The notes below the pieces were generated by a model. That model was not told where the DNA came from, ran no database searches, and was given only the letters and a program-made list of their open reading frames with translations. Source: Flavobacterium cheongpyeongense (GTDB lineage: Bacteria > Bacteroidota > Bacteroidia > Flavobacteriales > Flavobacteriaceae). From it: a stretch of 64,000 bases of DNA. This document shows positions 62,442 to 64,000 of the stretch, in pieces. Location: contig NZ_QJHK01000006.1 in assembly GCF_003202435.1 (NCBI RefSeq), forward strand, positions 124,001 through 188,000, written 5' to 3'. A program made the position numbers and the translations under genes. Positions within the stretch are counted from its first letter, which is position 1. Each line of letters begins with the position of its first letter.

Positions 62442-63528
62442 GCTTGTATTAGATTACTATCCTTTTGGAATGCTAGTACCTTCGCGACATGGGAAGTCTG
62501 AATCGTATCGTTATGGCTTCCAGGGGCAGGAAATGGATAATGAGCTGAAAGGTGAAGGGAATTCGCTTAACTATACATACAGGATGCACGATCCTAGGGT
62601 GGGAAGGTTTTTTGCCGTTGATCCTTTAGCGCCTAAGTATCCACACAATTCACCTTACGCTTTTAGTGAAAATAGGGTTATGGATGCAGTTGAATTAGAA
62701 GGATTAGAAGCTCAGACACTTAATGGCGGAGGTACGGTCTATGGCCCTTATACAAGTGCTAGAGCTGGTGCAAATAATGGAGCAACCGTTAACTTGGAAG
62801 AAGTAGTAGTAAAAGGAAAACCCGTTTCTTTCGAGAAAAAGTTTTCCAATATGCAAGCGTCATTAGCAGCCGTACAGCGTGGTTATAATAATCAATGGGT
62901 AGAAAATGGAAGATTATATAATCAAGTAGCTTCTAATACTCTTGTTGTCAATACAATTGGAGAAGATAATCCTGAATTTAAGTTCATGTATCCAAGTGAT
63001 ATGGGTACTTTGGACAGAGAAGGGTCAGATGGTCTCAGATGGTATGGTTGTGCATCTTGTCATGCAGATAATGGTGCATATAGATATGCAGCTTATAACT
63101 CAAGAGAAGCTTTTACTGGTAAATTTATTGGTGAACAAGCAAATGCACTAATGCTCGGAAGAGTTTTAAAGTTAATGCGTACCCCTAATGTAATACCTAA
63201 ATCACTTGGAGCTGCCTCAAAAGGATTTACAACGAGATGGCCTTGGAAAAAAATACTTACAGCGAAAGAAATTGAAATTGCTAGTTGTGATGCGGATGCT
63301 TTAAAAATTCAAAAAATGATAGGAGGGGATATTTTAACAGTATCAAATCCAAGAGGAATGCAGTTAGGACCAGTAAAGTATGGTGAAGAAACAATTTCGG
63401 GATGGTATTACCATAAAGCTGTATTCAAAGACAATATGGTTTATGATAGAATGACAGGACCTAGTGGAATGCATATCGATAGATATAAAGAATTATTTGA
63501 ATACGGTAGTGATTTAATTTTTAAATAA
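62439..63528 (+). CDS. RHS core remnant with C-terminal toxin domain (5'-truncated)
   Basis: RHS homology starts at about 62439 (GKLVLDYYPFGMLVPSRHG), before the first ATG at 62470 (352 residues from there). RHS-core signature: YGFQGQEMDNELKGEGN, MHDPRVGRFFAVDPL, YPHNSPYAFSENRVMDA, VELEG. The thousands of upstream bases of a normal RHS gene are missing. The variable C-terminus after residue ~110 is the toxin part. Its end has a Cys (273), His (315) and Asp (326) with spacing that could fit a papain-like fold. No export signal remains in this piece. Confidence 0.8.
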
Positions 63529-63530
63529 TT

Positions 63531-63863
63531 ATGGAAGAAAATATTTTAAGAATATTAAATAGAATTATTAATGAGATTGAACTGAAACCCAAAATGTTTT
63601 TTGTAAATCCTAATTATCCGGAATTGTCCTCTTACTTGTTTGGCTATTTAACTTGTATTGATGATATTCATTCAACTTCTATCAATAATATTTTTTCTGA
63701 ATGGCTAAATAATAGAAATAGGAAAACTTCATTATTTTGGACAGAATACATTTTAAGAATAAGTGCAAATAATAATGAAAAGAATGCATATGAAATATTG
63801 ATTAAAGAATTTAAATTATTTTTAAAATCTAGTCAACCAGATGGGGTAGTGTTTCAGAGTTAG
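63531..63863 (+). CDS. Probable immunity protein for the RHS toxin
   Basis: 110 residues, starts 2 bp after the toxin stop codon on the same strand. Soluble, acidic, helical (NILRILNRIINEIELKP, NNIFSEWLNNRNRKTSLFW). Small acidic proteins directly behind an RHS toxin are normally the antidote. I do not recognise the family. Confidence 0.7.
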   Translation: MEENILRILNRIINEIELKPKMFFVNPNYPELSSYLFGYLTCIDDIHSTSINNIFSEWLNNRNRKTSLFWTEYILRISANNNEKNAYEILIKEFKLFLKSSQPDGVVFQS

Positions 63864-63954
63864 TGATATAAGATTTTATATTTATAACGTATTGAAAAAG
63901 AATGATAATTGAAAGTGATTTAGTAAAGGATGAGCAGTAAATGTTCATCCCACT

Positions 63955-64000
63955 GGCGCTCGTTTGTCCGAGTTCTCTGGTGCTCGATTGCATCGAGTAC
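63955..64000 (+). repeat. Two tandem palindromes at the right edge
   Basis: GGCGCTCG-TTTGTC-CGAGTT (arms at 63959-63962 and 63969-63972) is followed by GGTGCTCGAT-TGC-ATCGAGTA (arms 63983-63988 and 63992-63997). The two units are similar to each other. No gene is seen in 63864-64000; the pattern may continue beyond the window. Confidence 0.55.

Noticed and set aside
63045..63062. Haem c motif CASCH in the RHS C-terminus
   Set aside because: A single CxxCH with no cytochrome context and no retained signal peptide; probably chance.

Overview
The window is chromosomal DNA of a Flavobacterium-like member of the Bacteroidetes. The evidence is the low GC, the gldKLMN gliding/type IX secretion cluster, two SusC/SusD pairs, an NrtR-type regulator, and recurrent promoters of the Bacteroidetes form TTG-N19-21-TAnnTTTG. 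All product calls come from reading motifs and gene order; no database search was possible.

Layout. 1-5352 (minus): a repeat-rich acidic protein (cut by the window edge), lptE, a sigma-54 activator, a GxxExxY gene enclosed by inverted repeats, and miaB. 5831-14499 (plus): topA, an arginase-fold protein without the usual metal ligands, then gldK, gldL, gldM, gldN and a strong terminator. 14581-23275: mixed housekeeping genes (FAD oxidoreductase, DUF983, ABC-F, App1-like phosphatase, lipid kinase, FemAB/GNAT-like protein, DUF1761, a secreted leucine-rich repeat protein, a small unknown).

23276-27060 is an accessory island. A predicted cloverleaf leader RNA precedes an AAA ATPase/RloB pair resembling the AbiL abortive-infection system. 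The pair is followed by a structured ~130-nt element, a well-formed group II intron domain V/VI with no reverse transcriptase, a small unknown protein, and a second copy of the ~130-nt element. This RNA-plus-cargo arrangement is the best candidate for something undescribed here.

27122-33571 (minus): a TonB receptor with an ABC exporter-type ATPase and two DUF3526 permeases, behind a His/Cys-rich secreted protein whose promoter carries a palindrome. 33948-50019: an NrtR-like regulator with a dead Nudix box, convergent with a seven-gene, 15-kb operon of two SusC/SusD pairs and three fasciclin (FAS1) lipoproteins, with no carbohydrate-active enzyme.

50793-62196 (minus): a compact 13-gene operon encoding a type II secretion-like machine (secretin, E ATPase, F platform, prepilin peptidase, GspG, three minor pseudopilin candidates, L/M/C-like inner-membrane proteins, a lipoprotein). 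All four pseudopilin candidates share an Ala(-1)/Ser(+2) processing site. The right end (62367-64000) is a collapsed RHS gene reduced to its C-terminal toxin module, with a probable immunity gene.

Four copies of a dispersed palindromic repeat (GGAGCTA...GGGCTA) lie in intergenic regions.
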